From Litomosoides sigmodontis (Eukaryota; Nematoda; Chromadorea; Rhabditida; Onchocercidae), in contig OY718806.1 of the NCBI GenBank assembly GCA_963070105.1, forward strand, positions 207,001 to 271,000: a DNA stretch of 64,000 nt, in the 5' to 3' direction. Positions within the stretch are counted from its first letter, which is position 1; the number at the start of each line of letters is the position of its first letter. Under the pieces are notes generated by a model. It did no database searches. It was not told the origin of the DNA and worked only from the letters and a program-made list of their open reading frames with translations. A program made the translations under genes and the position numbers. This document shows positions 1 to 12,800 of this stretch, piece by piece.

Positions 1-2220
1 GGTCTTATTTAATAATTTCCCAGGATATTTATTAGTATTTGGAACCACGGTTAAAGCTGGATATTTATTTGGATTCTAAGCACATTTTAAGAATAGTAGT
101 TATTATTAAGTTTATGTCTCTTTATCCGTGTTGGTGCAGTATGTGATGAGACAGAAGGAGGCTGAAAATTTTCCAGTTGTATTCTAGTGGAAAATTTTTC
201 CTGTAATTTAGTAAAATCTTTTCTCGCGAATGTGTGTTGTAATGTTTGCTACTAGAAATGCTACTACTCCATTTTTGCTGTTATTACTGTCATATCGGTT
301 TGTTTTGCTTTTTTTGCTCTGGGAAGAATTCTCTAACTGAGCTTCATTCATCTTTCCCTTTCACAATTGTCAAAGTGATGTTATATGATGAATATACATT
401 TCCATATTCTTCGTTCTTATTTTGCCATTGTTTTTCATTTTAATTTTTTAAAATTTGCTTCACTTTGAAGATGAAACGATTTGCTAATTTGCAACACTAA
501 CTTATGTTTATAAAATTACAGCATGCAGTGGATTGACCGGGTAACATAGTTTGAAATTCTGACGAAGCGAATATGCGTAAATTGTGCAGTCTAAATACGT
601 GATGTGTGATCGGGGTTGGGTGATGTATATTTTCGATTTCCTTTGGCAGTCGTTGATCTCATCCCGTGTCTTGTAGTTGGATTTTTTATATAGATTGTCA
701 TATGCTGCAATAAATCCACGACTGATGTTGTTACTATTAGCAGCTCGGAAAATATTGGAATTTCGTATGACGAAAGTAATAGTGAAAATTCTACAGGTCG
801 TGATGACTCTGCACGCTATTTTCAGTTTATGGGTAGGAAAAATAGGGCATTTGTTGGTAAAATGAGTAAGAGATATTTGTTGCAGATGTATACCATATCA
901 GGTAACATTTTTCCGGTCAAGGGCGGTTATCCCATTTACAAATAACATTTGGCGGTTGGAGGGTGCGGGAAGACGAAGGAATTGGGTAAGGGGAGAAAAA
1001 AAAGGTGTCCAACATTCCTTATGATCTCATAGCTGACTAGATTCTCTTTTTTAATTTTTGCATCAAAAGTTACTACTTTCAATTGATTGCATTTAATTTA
1101 ATTGATTATATTAAACTGATCGAAGTTAACTGAGATTGCTAAATGGAAAGGTGTACAGCCAGTTAGTTCTAAATTGAAAGAGATTCCGTGGAATTTAGAA
1201 TAACAGAGATGTGAGTCTCTAAATACAACTGAAGTATTGTTAAAAGTGTTTTAGTAACCGATGAAACTGAAAGAAAAGTGAGGGACACCATAATACGACT
1301 ACACCACGGAGATATGATCCTTCTAACAGGTATCTTAGGTAAATTGAAACTGGAAATGACAGTAATTTGAAGGTTTTTGAGATAAAGACTTCGTTAAGAG
1401 AGGGCGAGAGAGTTCACATTTTGTCCAACTTGAATTTGCAATGATAAGATGCCAACAGTGGTGAGCAACATATATAAAGTACTCAAGGTTTAGAATTCTG
1501 TTCATCCTTCTGTATGCTGCTCAAATCATTGCAGAGGCTGCGGTTTAGATTCATTCCTTGAAGTGACGAAGAAATGCTGAGGACTGACTCGCATCGTTAC
1601 TTATAAATTCCAACTTTATGGAGCATACTTTTTGCACTATACAGTATCAAAATGATTCCAGCCACAGTACTGATCTTCAATAAATGAGAGTTAGTCAATT
1701 TGCTTTCTACATGCGTGAATTTTTTTGGGAATGTACACATTCGAATGACTCCATCATGTGCCGTAAAATTTTTTCCTTGTACTGTACTGAAACGGTTGAT
1801 GATTACTGTTCGATAAGAGAAGGGGCCAGCCGGAGGAGAAAAACTGGGAGGAGGTTGCAGATCAGGGGTCCGCTACCCATGGATAGAGGGGTGAAGAGAT
1901 GAACGAAGATGATGATTGTGACGCGATCATCGATATATGCATTTAAATGAAAAGAAATTTAGGCCAATGAACGATCGTTGAAAGACGGGAACGAGGTCAA
2001 GGAGGAGTGACTAAACAACTAACAGGGGACATGTGCTGATAAGGTGTGTACCATAACACATATCCCGACAGTAACTACAACAACTACTACCGCAACTTCT
2101 CATTTGAATCATATTAATTAAGCCTACTACTACTACTACTACTACTACTACAGCCACTCTTCCTTATTAGAAGTAGCCAGTAATCATGCCAATTCCAAAA
2201 ATGATTATATATACAATTTC
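1..2220. other. Non-coding stretch upstream of the PAN-ZP gene
   Basis: I see no convincing gene here. Open frames are short, AT-rich and without family motifs. The last 200 bases carry a CTA trinucleotide run and end in a TTTCAG that probably serves the gene downstream. A 5' regulatory region for that gene is likely but no specific element can be named. Confidence 0.6.
2123..2152. repeat. (CTA)n microsatellite
   Basis: About nine to ten uninterrupted copies of CTA/TAC lie roughly 70 bases before the first exon of the PAN-ZP gene, in its presumed promoter or outron. Confidence 0.9.
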
Positions 2221-2221
2221 A
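2206..2221 (+). promoter_or_regulatory. Probable spliced-leader trans-splice acceptor
   Basis: A T-rich tract ending in TTTCAG lies 11 bases before the start codon at 2233, with no partner donor or upstream coding exon visible. This is the arrangement expected for trans-splicing of a leader onto the first coding exon. It could instead be the acceptor of an ordinary 5' UTR intron. Confidence 0.5.
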
Positions 2222-2232
2222 GGTAATTATCG

Positions 2233-5200
2233 ATGGTATCTTGTGCTCTATTATCGTTACTGCTACTTTTAGCATCACGTGCAAGGACAAGCTTGGCTGT
2301 GTTTGAGTGTGGAAGTCATGAAACAACGGCTTTTGTACGTATAGCGCGAGCGCGCCTCTCCGGAACACCAGTTGTCGTTTCCACCGCTGGACACGACCTT
2401 ACTTGCGCCCAGTACTGTCGGAATAACATTGAACCAACAACGGGAGCCCAACGAGTCTGCGCTTCGTTTAATTTCGACGGCCGTGAAACGTGCTATTTCT
2501 TCGACGATGCTGCCACTCCAGCCGGCACTGCTAACCTGGCATCAAATCCATCAGCAAACAATTTTTACTACGAGAAAACATGCATCCCAGGTGTTAGCGC
2601 ACATGAAGCATGCACATACCGATCATTTTCATTTGAACATACCCGAAAAACCGCTCTAGAAGGATTTGTTCGCAAATCCGTCCAGGTACTCTAATCGATG
2701 TTGTGAGAAATGGTACAACAGCTAGCATATAGCACAAATGTTAGTGCGATGGCGTAATAACCCAAACGAGAAGTATATAATCTATTGGAGATTTTATTTA
2801 AATCTGTTCTAAGCTGCTATTTGATGCACAAGCTGCAGATCGTTAGATATGCTCAAAGTTGGCTGAAAATGTGCAGCAATTCATTCAAAATATGAATGCA
2901 TTTGGAGCACCTAAAAGAAACCATTCTTTAAGAGTCATGGAAATGGAGTTCTCAGTTGAATTGTTAAAGATATAGAATTTAAACTACTGCAAAAAACATT
3001 GTTTCATATATTCCCTCAAAATCGTTAACTTATAAGTTAGTGGAAGCACAGATAACAATTCCATTATTTATCGATCCCTTTCAAAAAAAATGCAACATTT
3101 TGGTAACTGAGTAGGAAGGAAGTGATGATGCATGTGAGTGTGTGTATGTGTGATGGCGAGACAGGAATCCAATATTGCTATATTATAGTTAATATGCTAA
3201 AACAGATGAGAAGCAGTTAATGAGAAGAAAGCATTAGCTTTACTGTCTGCCCTACTTTTCTGTTCCCGAAGGAGGATTGGATTTTCCGGAAACAAAGTGA
3301 TTATATTTCATTTTTTGGTGTGTGATTTGCAGTTATTGGCTCAAAATGTTCAGTCATTATGCATTAAATGCTATTTTAAGGTAGGATCTCGCGAGCAGTG
3401 TTTATCAGCATGTCTTAAAGAAGAAGAATTTGTTTGCCGTTCAGTAAATTACAATTATGACACTTATTTATGCGAATTATCAACAGAAGATCGGCGCTCC
3501 AAGCCAAATCATTTGCGACATAGTGACTCACCCATCGATTATTATGACAACAACTGTCTTTCACGTAATTTATTTATAGTTGCCTGAATTCTGAAAAAGA
3601 TCTCCCCTACTCTGTTCTAAATGTCCGTATTGAAAATGATTTCCATCCAAGGAAGGTGGATCTCTATACAAGTAACAGCGAAAGCAGTAGTTAATTGAAT
3701 AAGTCTTTTTCTGATTACATTGTTATTTATGATTTCTAATTAGATACAAGCTCATGAACATCACAACAACATGTGTTTTCGGATTATTCCGATAAGTCAA
3801 AAAATTTGTATTCGAAACTTATAAGTTGAAAAATAGACCTGGTGTCATCAGCTATTAGGGAAGCTAAAGAAATATGTGGAGAGAGATAAAGCACATGTGA
3901 TTGTGTTATTTCCTACTCAATGGTATTTCGTCACTTAAATTAAAAGGGAAAGATCTAATTTGATTAATTTTTTTAGGTCAAAATCGATGTGGCGAAGCGG
4001 GTGGTAACCTAGTTTTCGTAAAAACAACCAATTTTGAAATACATTTTTATGACCATACGCAGTCTGTTGAGGCGCAAGAATCATTCTGTTTACAAAAGTG
4101 TCTGGATTCTTTGAATACATTTTGTCGTTCTGTGGAATTTAGCCCATCCGAAAAAAATTGCATCGTGAGCGATGAGGATACATTCTCGAGGGCTGATCAA
4201 CAAGGCCACGTACAGAGTAAAGATTACTACGAACCTGTTTGTGTTGCAGGTAAGTTTTAGATGCCAAACTTTTGCTCAAATGCTAGAAATATTTATGTTT
4301 TTCTGAGTACATCTTAGTCCAAACGAATTGTTAATGTAAAAGTTATAGATTAATATGGCTAAGAAGTTAATGAGTGGTAACTTTCGCATCTAAATAACAG
4401 ATGATAAAAATAACTACGTAAGTGATTTCAAAAAATTATAGCGGATCTTAGTTCTTCGACTTGTCGTCAACAGGCAGCCTTCGAGCGTTTCATTGGTAGT
4501 GAAATAGAAGGTCAACCAGTTGCTTCTGCTCAAGGTGTTACCTTGTCAGATTGCATATCACTGTGCTTCCAGAATCTGAACTGTAAAAGCATCAATTATG
4601 ATCGTACACAAATGACATGCTATGTGTTTTCGGTTGGGCGATCGGATGCAAATATTAAATCTAATCCTTCAATAGATTTTTATGAATTTAACTGTGGTGA
4701 GTCATTTGAAGCCAATGTGAACTTTCAATCAAACGCCTATGAGAAAAATAAACGAGTAGATTTCGGACAATTACTTGTTAAGGCCAACAATAGTCGATTG
4801 GTTTTTTATTCCTTATGAATTATTCCGCATCAATTAATTGCAGTTTGAAATAAGAGAAAGCTTTTACTGTAAACATCTTTAAAATCTTCTTATGGAGCAA
4901 TTAGTAATTACTGTTCGTTGCTCGTTTGTTGATGCTTTCGTCCTACATTTAAAACAGTCGTTTTATTAGGTATCAATTGATTAATTAGTTGAATTATACG
5001 ATTTACCACAATCTAAGTAAACCAATAAATCAATCAGTCCTGCAACTTGAAAATTAAATAAACAATATCGAAAATGGGTGAACGAAATACGAGACTATTG
5101 CAGAATCACAATTTGGTGGTATGGCATTGTGTACTAATGAGGGGATACGCTTCATTGTGAATACCAAAGAACCATATACAGGAGCAATTTATGCTGCGGA

Positions 5201-7294
5201 ACGATTTGCTACTTGTTCACAGGTTGTTGAAAATGCCAAACAAATTTCGATTAACTTTCCACCACCTACCATATCCTCGGATTGTGGCACCGTTATTAAG
5301 GTATTTTTGTGTCTTCAAAGTTTCTTTTTTATTTCAGCTTTTTAAAAAAGGTCGCTGTTTTGTTCATTATACTCTTCCGAAAAAAGAGAACCTAATTAAG
5401 CCATCGCTCATCGATCGGCTAAACTAAGAGATATTTTCTACTCCCTTACAAATTAATGTTTTAATTTGTCAAAAGCTTTGTTAAAATATAAAATGTGTAA
5501 TGTCTTTGATAACTGCGAAAATTGAGTAGTATATAAAGACGTTATACAAAAGAGGAGCAAAAGAACTTCATATATGCTCTGAAAATCGGAAACTTAAGGA
5601 TGGTAAGTTAGAAGCATTAGTTGTCGTCTCGTTAGATGGTGTGCTACCGCATCAGGTAACAACAGAATGGGATCGTTTCTATCGCGTTTCCTGTGATATA
5701 TCGATGGATAAGATGATGCATGAAGGTTCGGTTGTTGTCACAACAATTTATGATGCCGGGTAAGTTGTTCTCCACTGTTGAATTGAAGAAAGCAAAACTG
5801 TCGTATGTCACCTCCTTCTCTCCTGATATCCACAAGACAAAACAAAAAAAATATTGGCAAGCTCCTGTGACCTTTATGAATGGTTTTTGCTGCGTTGCAA
5901 GCTTTTTTTGGAATCTGTTTGCTGGGGAAATATTTTATTTTTTTATAGCAACAGGGAAAGCTGAATTTTAGGGAAGCGAATACACGCGTTCTTGCTGTAG
6001 GCACCCCGCCACCGGTGACTGCAGCATTGTCCTTCCTCAATGCCGATGACGAACCTCTGGAAAAGGCTTCAATTGGTGATGCAATCCAAATGGTTGTTAC
6101 ATCAGAACAAGCTGGCCCTCATAATATGATGCTAACTGAATGCACAGCAACACGGGTTGGTGGCGAGGGCGACATTGTACCTTTTACTATCATCGAAAAT
6201 GGGTTAGAACAGCACTTTGAAGCTAATTCGTTAATTTATATAATTTCGAAAGGTCTTCAAAGTTCGTTATCACAACTGACTGCTTGAATTTTTCTTTGGC
6301 GAATGTCACTAATGTACGGTTCTTGTCTGAAAATTTTCAGCTTTAATATAAATCGTATAAATCTTACTCTGTAAAAATAGTCCCTTTTCACCTCCTATTT
6401 GCTGTATGTATTCTACGCTTTACTGCTCAAGTAATCCATTAATCTACATAAAGATTAAGAAGTCTGAAAAAGAAAACAGCTGCTAATTTAGTTGCCCGCG
6501 TTACCCGGCTTTGGTTGGACCGGTTAGGCAAGATTTTGAGAAAAACCGCCTCAAATGCGATATGAAAGCATTCCGATTAGATGGTTCCTACGATATTCAG
6601 ATCTTATGTCAAGTAATGTTCTGTGCTGGACCTAATGGATGCCCACCGGTAGGTTTCGAGACTTTTGTATTATTTACTTGAGGAATCAGAAATTATTTCT
6701 GCATTTTTTGATATTTTTTTGACGATAAGGAAACCTAAAGAGAAGCTAATAGACAGTAATGATCTTCGTAGTTAGATATTACGTAATTTAGAAGGTAAGG
6801 AAGTAAGAAGTACAGAAAGGGAGGCTTAGTGACTGATTGCCTATAATCATGGTTTTGTAGAGTAATTGTCTGGATTCTGGAACGAATGAGCTCTTCACGT
6901 CTCATGGAAGGAGGAAACGAAATGTCGATGATGGCGATCAAACAGAAGGAACACTGTCTGCAATAATAAGAGTTCTCGCAAAAGGAGAAGATGAAGAAAT
7001 TTTACAAAACACTACCTTTTGGAACAAGTAAGCTCTTCAACAAGCTTTCATTGTAAGAATAGCAAGTTTTATTAGTAATTATTTTGAAGCAAGTTAGAGG
7101 GGTCATTTTAATTGCTAACCATACTAAATCAAAAAAGTTTTAGCACTTTTTCCGAAGGATTCGATCTGGTATGTATGTCTGAGGTGTGGTTCATATCATC
7201 CATCGTATCGGTATCCGTGGTGTGCTTGGTTCTATCTGCATTTATTGTTGTATGGGGTTGTAGCGCTTTGAAGAGAGAAAAATTGCCGCTGTAA
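2233..7294 (+). CDS. noah-2: NOAH-2-like PAN/apple and zona pellucida domain transmembrane protein
   Basis: Ten exons join in frame to 742 aa: 2233-2685, 3381-3564, 3977-4249, 4442-4696, 5104-5300, 5599-5759, 5972-6202, 6492-6648, 6861-7027, 7144-7294. A signal peptide (MVSCALLSLLLLLASRARTS) is followed by four cysteine-rich PAN/apple repeats (about 27-115, 120-210, 215-303, 312-388). A ZP domain (about 395-640) begins GGMALCTNEGIRF and has the paired cysteines. A furin-like RRKR lies near 654, and a single TM segment near 705-730 is followed by a short basic tail. Known family: NOAH proteins are nematode homologues of Drosophila NompA and form the apical/pre-cuticular matrix needed for embryo elongation and moulting. 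Length and domain order fit NOAH-2 better than the longer NOAH-1, as far as I remember their sizes. Exons 2 and 6 use AAG acceptors; exon 2 could instead begin at 3333 (16 extra residues). The paralogue assignment is less sure than the family. Confidence 0.85.
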
Positions 7295-9800
7295 CTGTTT
7301 TAATTTTGTTTGTCACAAAAAGTGCCTCCAAGAAGGTTCAATTCAGATCAAGCTTATAAGAGCACTTAGAAAACTGTAGATGCTCATTCTTTTTGCTTAG
7401 CGTTAAAAGAAATCGTAAATGGTAATGCAACACGGTGGTATTGGACCACCGGTACAGCATAATGACATATGGATGAAGTTGCTAAATTCACCTTCATTAG
7501 CATTTTTTTCTCATTGAGAGGACTCGTTGAGTAAGTTTATATCCTTCTTTACAATACATGTTTTTATTTTCTGCAAAACTTATATAGATTATTGTGCGAG
7601 TTTTTCATATTTTCCAAATGTGCCACGCAGTTTAAAATGTTATTTATAATTAATTATTCGTTGAGCTTTCGTTACTGTTTTATTCATTCCCGTAATTTCC
7701 CATTATTTTCCTTAAACTTCAAGAAGTTGGGTTGTTATGTTATGTTCTTTTGCAGCACGTTTTTCGGATTTCTAAACTGAAAGGAGATAAAAGTACTTTT
7801 AATATTTTCAGTGAACTTACGAAAACTTCATGTCAACGAAATAGCGAACAGCGAATCTCTTTCTTGAGATTTCTGAAGTTCAGTTTATTTCCCCACAGCT
7901 TCTTTCTCAATCGTATCAGGTCACATTCTCTGTAATCATGCTCCGTCATTTTTTGTCGTTTGGGAAAATAAATCGTTTTCAGTAAATACTTCAAAGCATT
8001 TGTTGTATTTTTCAGTGGTGGAAGGTGGAAGAGGTATACTCAATGTTGACCTAAATTCTAGTTATATCTTCGTCAGGAAGCTCATTTCACATTGCATTCA
8101 TAAAAAAACAAATTTGTAAATAGTGTCATTTTTTAATGAAAGTACGTAGTGAACTCAATTTGAGCTTGATTTGAAAGAACATTCCTATTCAGTTCACTGA
8201 TCTCATTTCTTATCTCCAGTCGATATGTGTAAAGGGAACATTGTTGGATGGCTAATGTGTAATGTTGAATAGGAGGAATATATTTTGCAGATAAGCTGAA
8301 ATAGACCTATGTGAAACGTTTCATAATGAAACTCACTAATATTAATATCGTACATGGTATGCTACTGCTACTCCATAAGAAGCGTGATGCTTCCTAAATA
8401 TCTCGTCAACAGACAACTATCTAAATTATGCTGTTATAGTTGCAATGCAATATTTGAAACATCACTAAAAACGCTGCGCTTCAGCAATGCTTAAAGCACA
8501 TCAGTTGTTTCGCGTATGCTTGCTATTCGTACCGCTTGAATGAATCTAATGACAAACCGTGCGAAATCTAGTAGGAGATTGAAGATTTGATAGGGTTCCT
8601 GCACTAGGCTTACCTCACATTCCCAACCTTTTTCCTTCCCTGAAATGCGGCTGGTTTAGGAGAATCTTCCGTGCTTAAGTACGACAGAATACGTATACGC
8701 TGTTTCAACCCCTTCCCCGCCCCGCCTCGCCCCGAAAACATATGCATAACAAATATGTAACATAAAACGTGCTTTAAGAATCAGCAGCACCGGTACTCAA
8801 TTTTCGGCGTGTCAGAATGAAACTAGAAGTCCTTGCTAAATGCTAAATGGACGATGATTTACTGTTGCGGAATATCACACGGAGCATCCTTTCTAAGAAG
8901 CGTTCTTTGAACTGAATTCTACCATGCTTCTAAGCACGCGTAAATTTCACTTTTAAAAGAGAATATATCAATTTTAAAGTTTGATCAAGGCAATTATTTG
9001 TCATTTGTTAAAGAGCGGAAAAAGCTTTCTTGATCTTTGTGATTCTTACGTTAAGCATGACTTCAGAAGTAATGTGAACGCCTTCTTCTCTAAAAGCTGA
9101 ACTACGACATCGGAAACATTTTGAGTTAAGCACCCCAGAAGTGTTTGAACTCCTACATTATGATGGGACGACCCATAAATCCTGTATTTGCTTATCTTCA
9201 CTGCCACAAAGCTTTGTGGGACAATCCTCTCATGGAGCTGTTCAACATTCGGAAAACGCTGACCTGCTACGGAAACACATGGATTTCGTGACATCTCCGT
9301 CCTGTGCGTCTCCATGTCAACTCTCCGTATGTTCCATATTTTTTCAGCATCTCACTTACCTGTATTCTTGAACTCACCTGACGGACGTTGTCGATCCTGA
9401 ACCTCCCCTACCAGCATCTACTCCTGTGCCACTCTTCAACCAATGTTAACGGCACGGAACACTGCGTACCACATTATTTATGTGGTTGCACACATCTCCT
9501 CTTGCATTTGTTAGTCCCGAAATTTGTATTCGTTCATCTTATTTTGCTGATTAAATTTTGCTTTTATGAAGGAAGTACTATTGCTTTTAAACGTTTTGTA
9601 ATAAGAGAATACTGAAGGCATCGTAATATATGCAGTGACGCTGTGTTACATCGAACTGCTGTGATAGTTTAAAATGTGCTATTTCCGTTCCAACTTTTTC
9701 GCAAATGTCCATTCCTTGCTTCAACATATTCTTAGCTGCTGAATATGGAATGAACGCTTCCTCATCATGTTTAAAATGCTCCCGTGAAATTATGCATAAA
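7295..9800. other. Intergenic region between PAN-ZP gene and trehalase
   Basis: There is no supported gene. A moderately long open frame on the minus strand at 9046-9315 has no recognisable motif or splice context. The region contains an ordinary mix of AT-rich sequence and a short C-rich patch near 8710-8735. Confidence 0.55.
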
Positions 9801-9810
9801 AGCAAGTGAA

Positions 9811-9820
9811 ACAGTTTTAG
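9811..9820 (+). promoter_or_regulatory. Probable trans-splice acceptor of the trehalase gene
   Basis: CAGTTTTAG ends 15 bases before the proposed start codon at 9836. No upstream coding exon is visible, so a spliced leader is the simplest explanation. Confidence 0.45.
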
Positions 9821-9835
9821 ATGTACTGAAGTAAA

Positions 9836-12800
9836 ATGGAGGGTTTAATATGTATAATATGTCTTTTGTTTGTGGAAGAACCACGCGGAGTTCACGCAGG
9901 ATTGGTAGTTTCGCCGAGCAAACTTAAAACTACTGTAAGTCGTCGCCTGTTGGCGTGTTTCTGAAAATTACTTCTGTTTATGCTCTTTGTTTTTTTTTTC
10001 AAACACTTGCTATGGTGCAGCAAAGTTTTCTGCTTTCATGTCAAATGAAATCTTTATTTTATTGTTCCCACAAATTACAGGGTGACGACGTATTGGCAAT
10101 AGTTGATGCACCCTTAGAACCCAACTGTTCACAACCAATTTGTCTAGGACCACTGTCGCAAATTTATTGTTCTGGAAAATTAATTCATGCAACGTGGATG
10201 TTTGGAATGCAAGAAACTTGCCCTGGTAATATGATGCGCAAATCACCGGAACTTATTTTGGAATTGTTTGCTAAGTTAGTTATTCAGATTATGAAAAAGA
10301 AAAAAGAGCTTTCTAAATGGATACAATTTCGTCAGGGTACAATATGCAGACAGTCTGTACTTGTCCAATAATATTTGCTGTGGTCGGAGCAAGCTATTGA
10401 CGCATACAGATGATACATAAAGTGCTGTGTATTTTCAGTCTCACTTATCCGTTAAGGCGTGAACAGTTTCAAAAATTTTGTGCCGAAAACTTTGTGAACA
10501 CAAGTTATCTTAAACAGGCAATTTTAGTAGATTGGACTGAGGAACCTGAAAATGTAAAACGATTGCAGGACAGTGCACTGAGGTGAGATTTTCCAACTGT
10601 ATTTCAGAATTAGTGAAATAATTATATCGCGTTCTTGACCTCTTTCTATTTTTATTTATCTTAATTATTTTTTTTTGTGATGGATCGTTTCAAACATGCT
10701 TTTATTAGGATTCATATAATATCAAAACTTTGGATTTATTTTAAGAAAGTTTGCTCGAAAGCTGAATGAACTGTGGAAAGTATTGGCACGAGAATTCGTG
10801 GAACAGGTACATAAGACTCCTCAGTTGTTCCCAGTTTTTCCTGTTCCAAATGCCTTCATTGTACCTGGTGGTTCGTTTCAGATATATTTTTATTGGGATT
10901 CATATTGGATCAACAAAGGTTAGCATTATACGTTGACAAATGAATAGAATTTCACCACGTAGAAGTGCAATATTCCATGTCTATTGTTTGACATTTGAGT
11001 TACTAATTATTTTCGTCTGTGTTGATGATCCATTTTATCGCGCTTGATATAGTTTCAGCTTTAATCATCCGATTCTGTCTGTTCCATCTTTTGGTAACTT
11101 GCTTTTTCAGGATTGTTATTTTCAAATATGTCAACAACTGTCCGTCAAATCCTCGAAAATCTGGTCAGTGTTATGCGGTTTTATGGATTTATTCCAAATT
11201 CGGGTGGTGTGCAGTAAGTCCCTTATATTTGACATTTCTTATTATGGATGCTTAATATATTTAGTGTTGTGTACACTGTGTGTGTTTTTAGCAAAATAGA
11301 GACTTAAGACCAATCGAATCAAGAATCATTTACACCCAGTTTTTGGTTTTCTTGCAGATTATCGCGAAGAAGCCATCCTCCTCTATTTACGCAGATGGTT
11401 GCAGATTATTATGATGCAACGGGTAACAAAACTCTTCTGAAAGAGATGATACCGTGGATGGATCAAGAAATGTCATGGTGGACCAAGAACCGAGCACTTG
11501 ATGTTAAGTTGCCATCTGGTCAGAAGTATCAAATGTATCAGTATAGGGTGAGTATTGCTAGTGTTCATATTTTAGTGAAAAACATTAAAATCAATTTGAG
11601 TGGAGTACTTCAGGCTTTATCCACATGCCCACGTCCAGAAAACTACTTAATAGATCTGGATAACGGACTAAAAGGCACCGGAGATCCAGAATTTATTTGG
11701 TCGTCAATTGCTAGTGCTTGTGAGTCCGGATTCGATTTTAGCACAAGGTGGTTTGCACATCAAGGAAAATATGCTGGTGAGTTTCACTTCAATTTTATTC
11801 ACCAACCGGATTTTATTATAAACCATTCCAGATACAAAATATTCGATCCGGACTAATAATATTGTGCCTGTCGATCTGAATGTATTTATGGCTTGGAATT
11901 TTGCTACTCTTGCTAGTTTTCACGAAATACTTGGGAGACTCGAGTATGTTGTTTATTTTTTTGCAATAGATAGTCTTCGTTTTAGATTTCTCCTGTTTTG
12001 ATTTTATAACAAATTTTTTAGTATTGCGATAAATCAGTTTTGCATGAGCTAATTAGAATAACATTTTAAGAAAAGCATCTGAATATCGTGAATTGCACAG
12101 AAAGTTGCGGGAGGCAGTGGATGGTGTTTTTTGGGACGAAGATTATGGGGCGTGGTTTGATTATGATTTGGTGGAGCAGAAACTAAGGGGCGGCTTTTAC
12201 CCCTCAAATATTTTTCCACTGCTACTCGGTAGCTATGGTGCTCGCATAACCAAAAAGGTGCTTAACTATTTACTGGGCAGTGGAATACTCAATTTCAAAG
12301 ATAAGTTAATTTGATTTGTGAAAAACTTTTAGCTTGGAAAAATTTTGTTTTTTTAGATTTGAAAAGGCCGAGTTTTTTTTTTAACTTGCGCATTTAATGA
12401 GTACATAACGCGTTATAGGTGGCATTCCGGTGAGCTTGAATAATGCTTCGCATGAACAGTGGGATTATCCAAATGGTTGGCCACCGCTCACGCATTTGTT
12501 TGTGGAGAGTTTACGGTTATCGATGGATGAAAAGCTTGTTCAAATAGCTGAGGAAATAGCTTGGAAGTTTATTCGTACTGCTTACAATGGAATGATGAAT
12601 CCAAAAAAGGGCGTGGTTCGTGCTATTGTTTTATGTGTTTTTATATGAGTGTTATTGTAATTTACATGTACTGCTTTTGCAAACTTATGTATTGTAATTT
12701 ATAAAATAAGGAGTTGTATCTAAGATATTGGCTTTTTATTTTATATTACATTGGACTCTTGGTTGTAATTATTTTTAGTTTGCTGTCTATTGCTTTTTTA

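Noticed and set aside
9046..9371. Overlapping open frames on both strands resembling a small gene or transposase remnant
   Set aside because: No transposase catalytic motif, terminal repeats or splice partners could be seen.
10873..10882. Intron ending in TCGTTTCAG inside trehalase signature 1
   Set aside because: The only donor candidate upstream leaves an intron of about 20 bases, too short to splice, and removes the conserved PGG.
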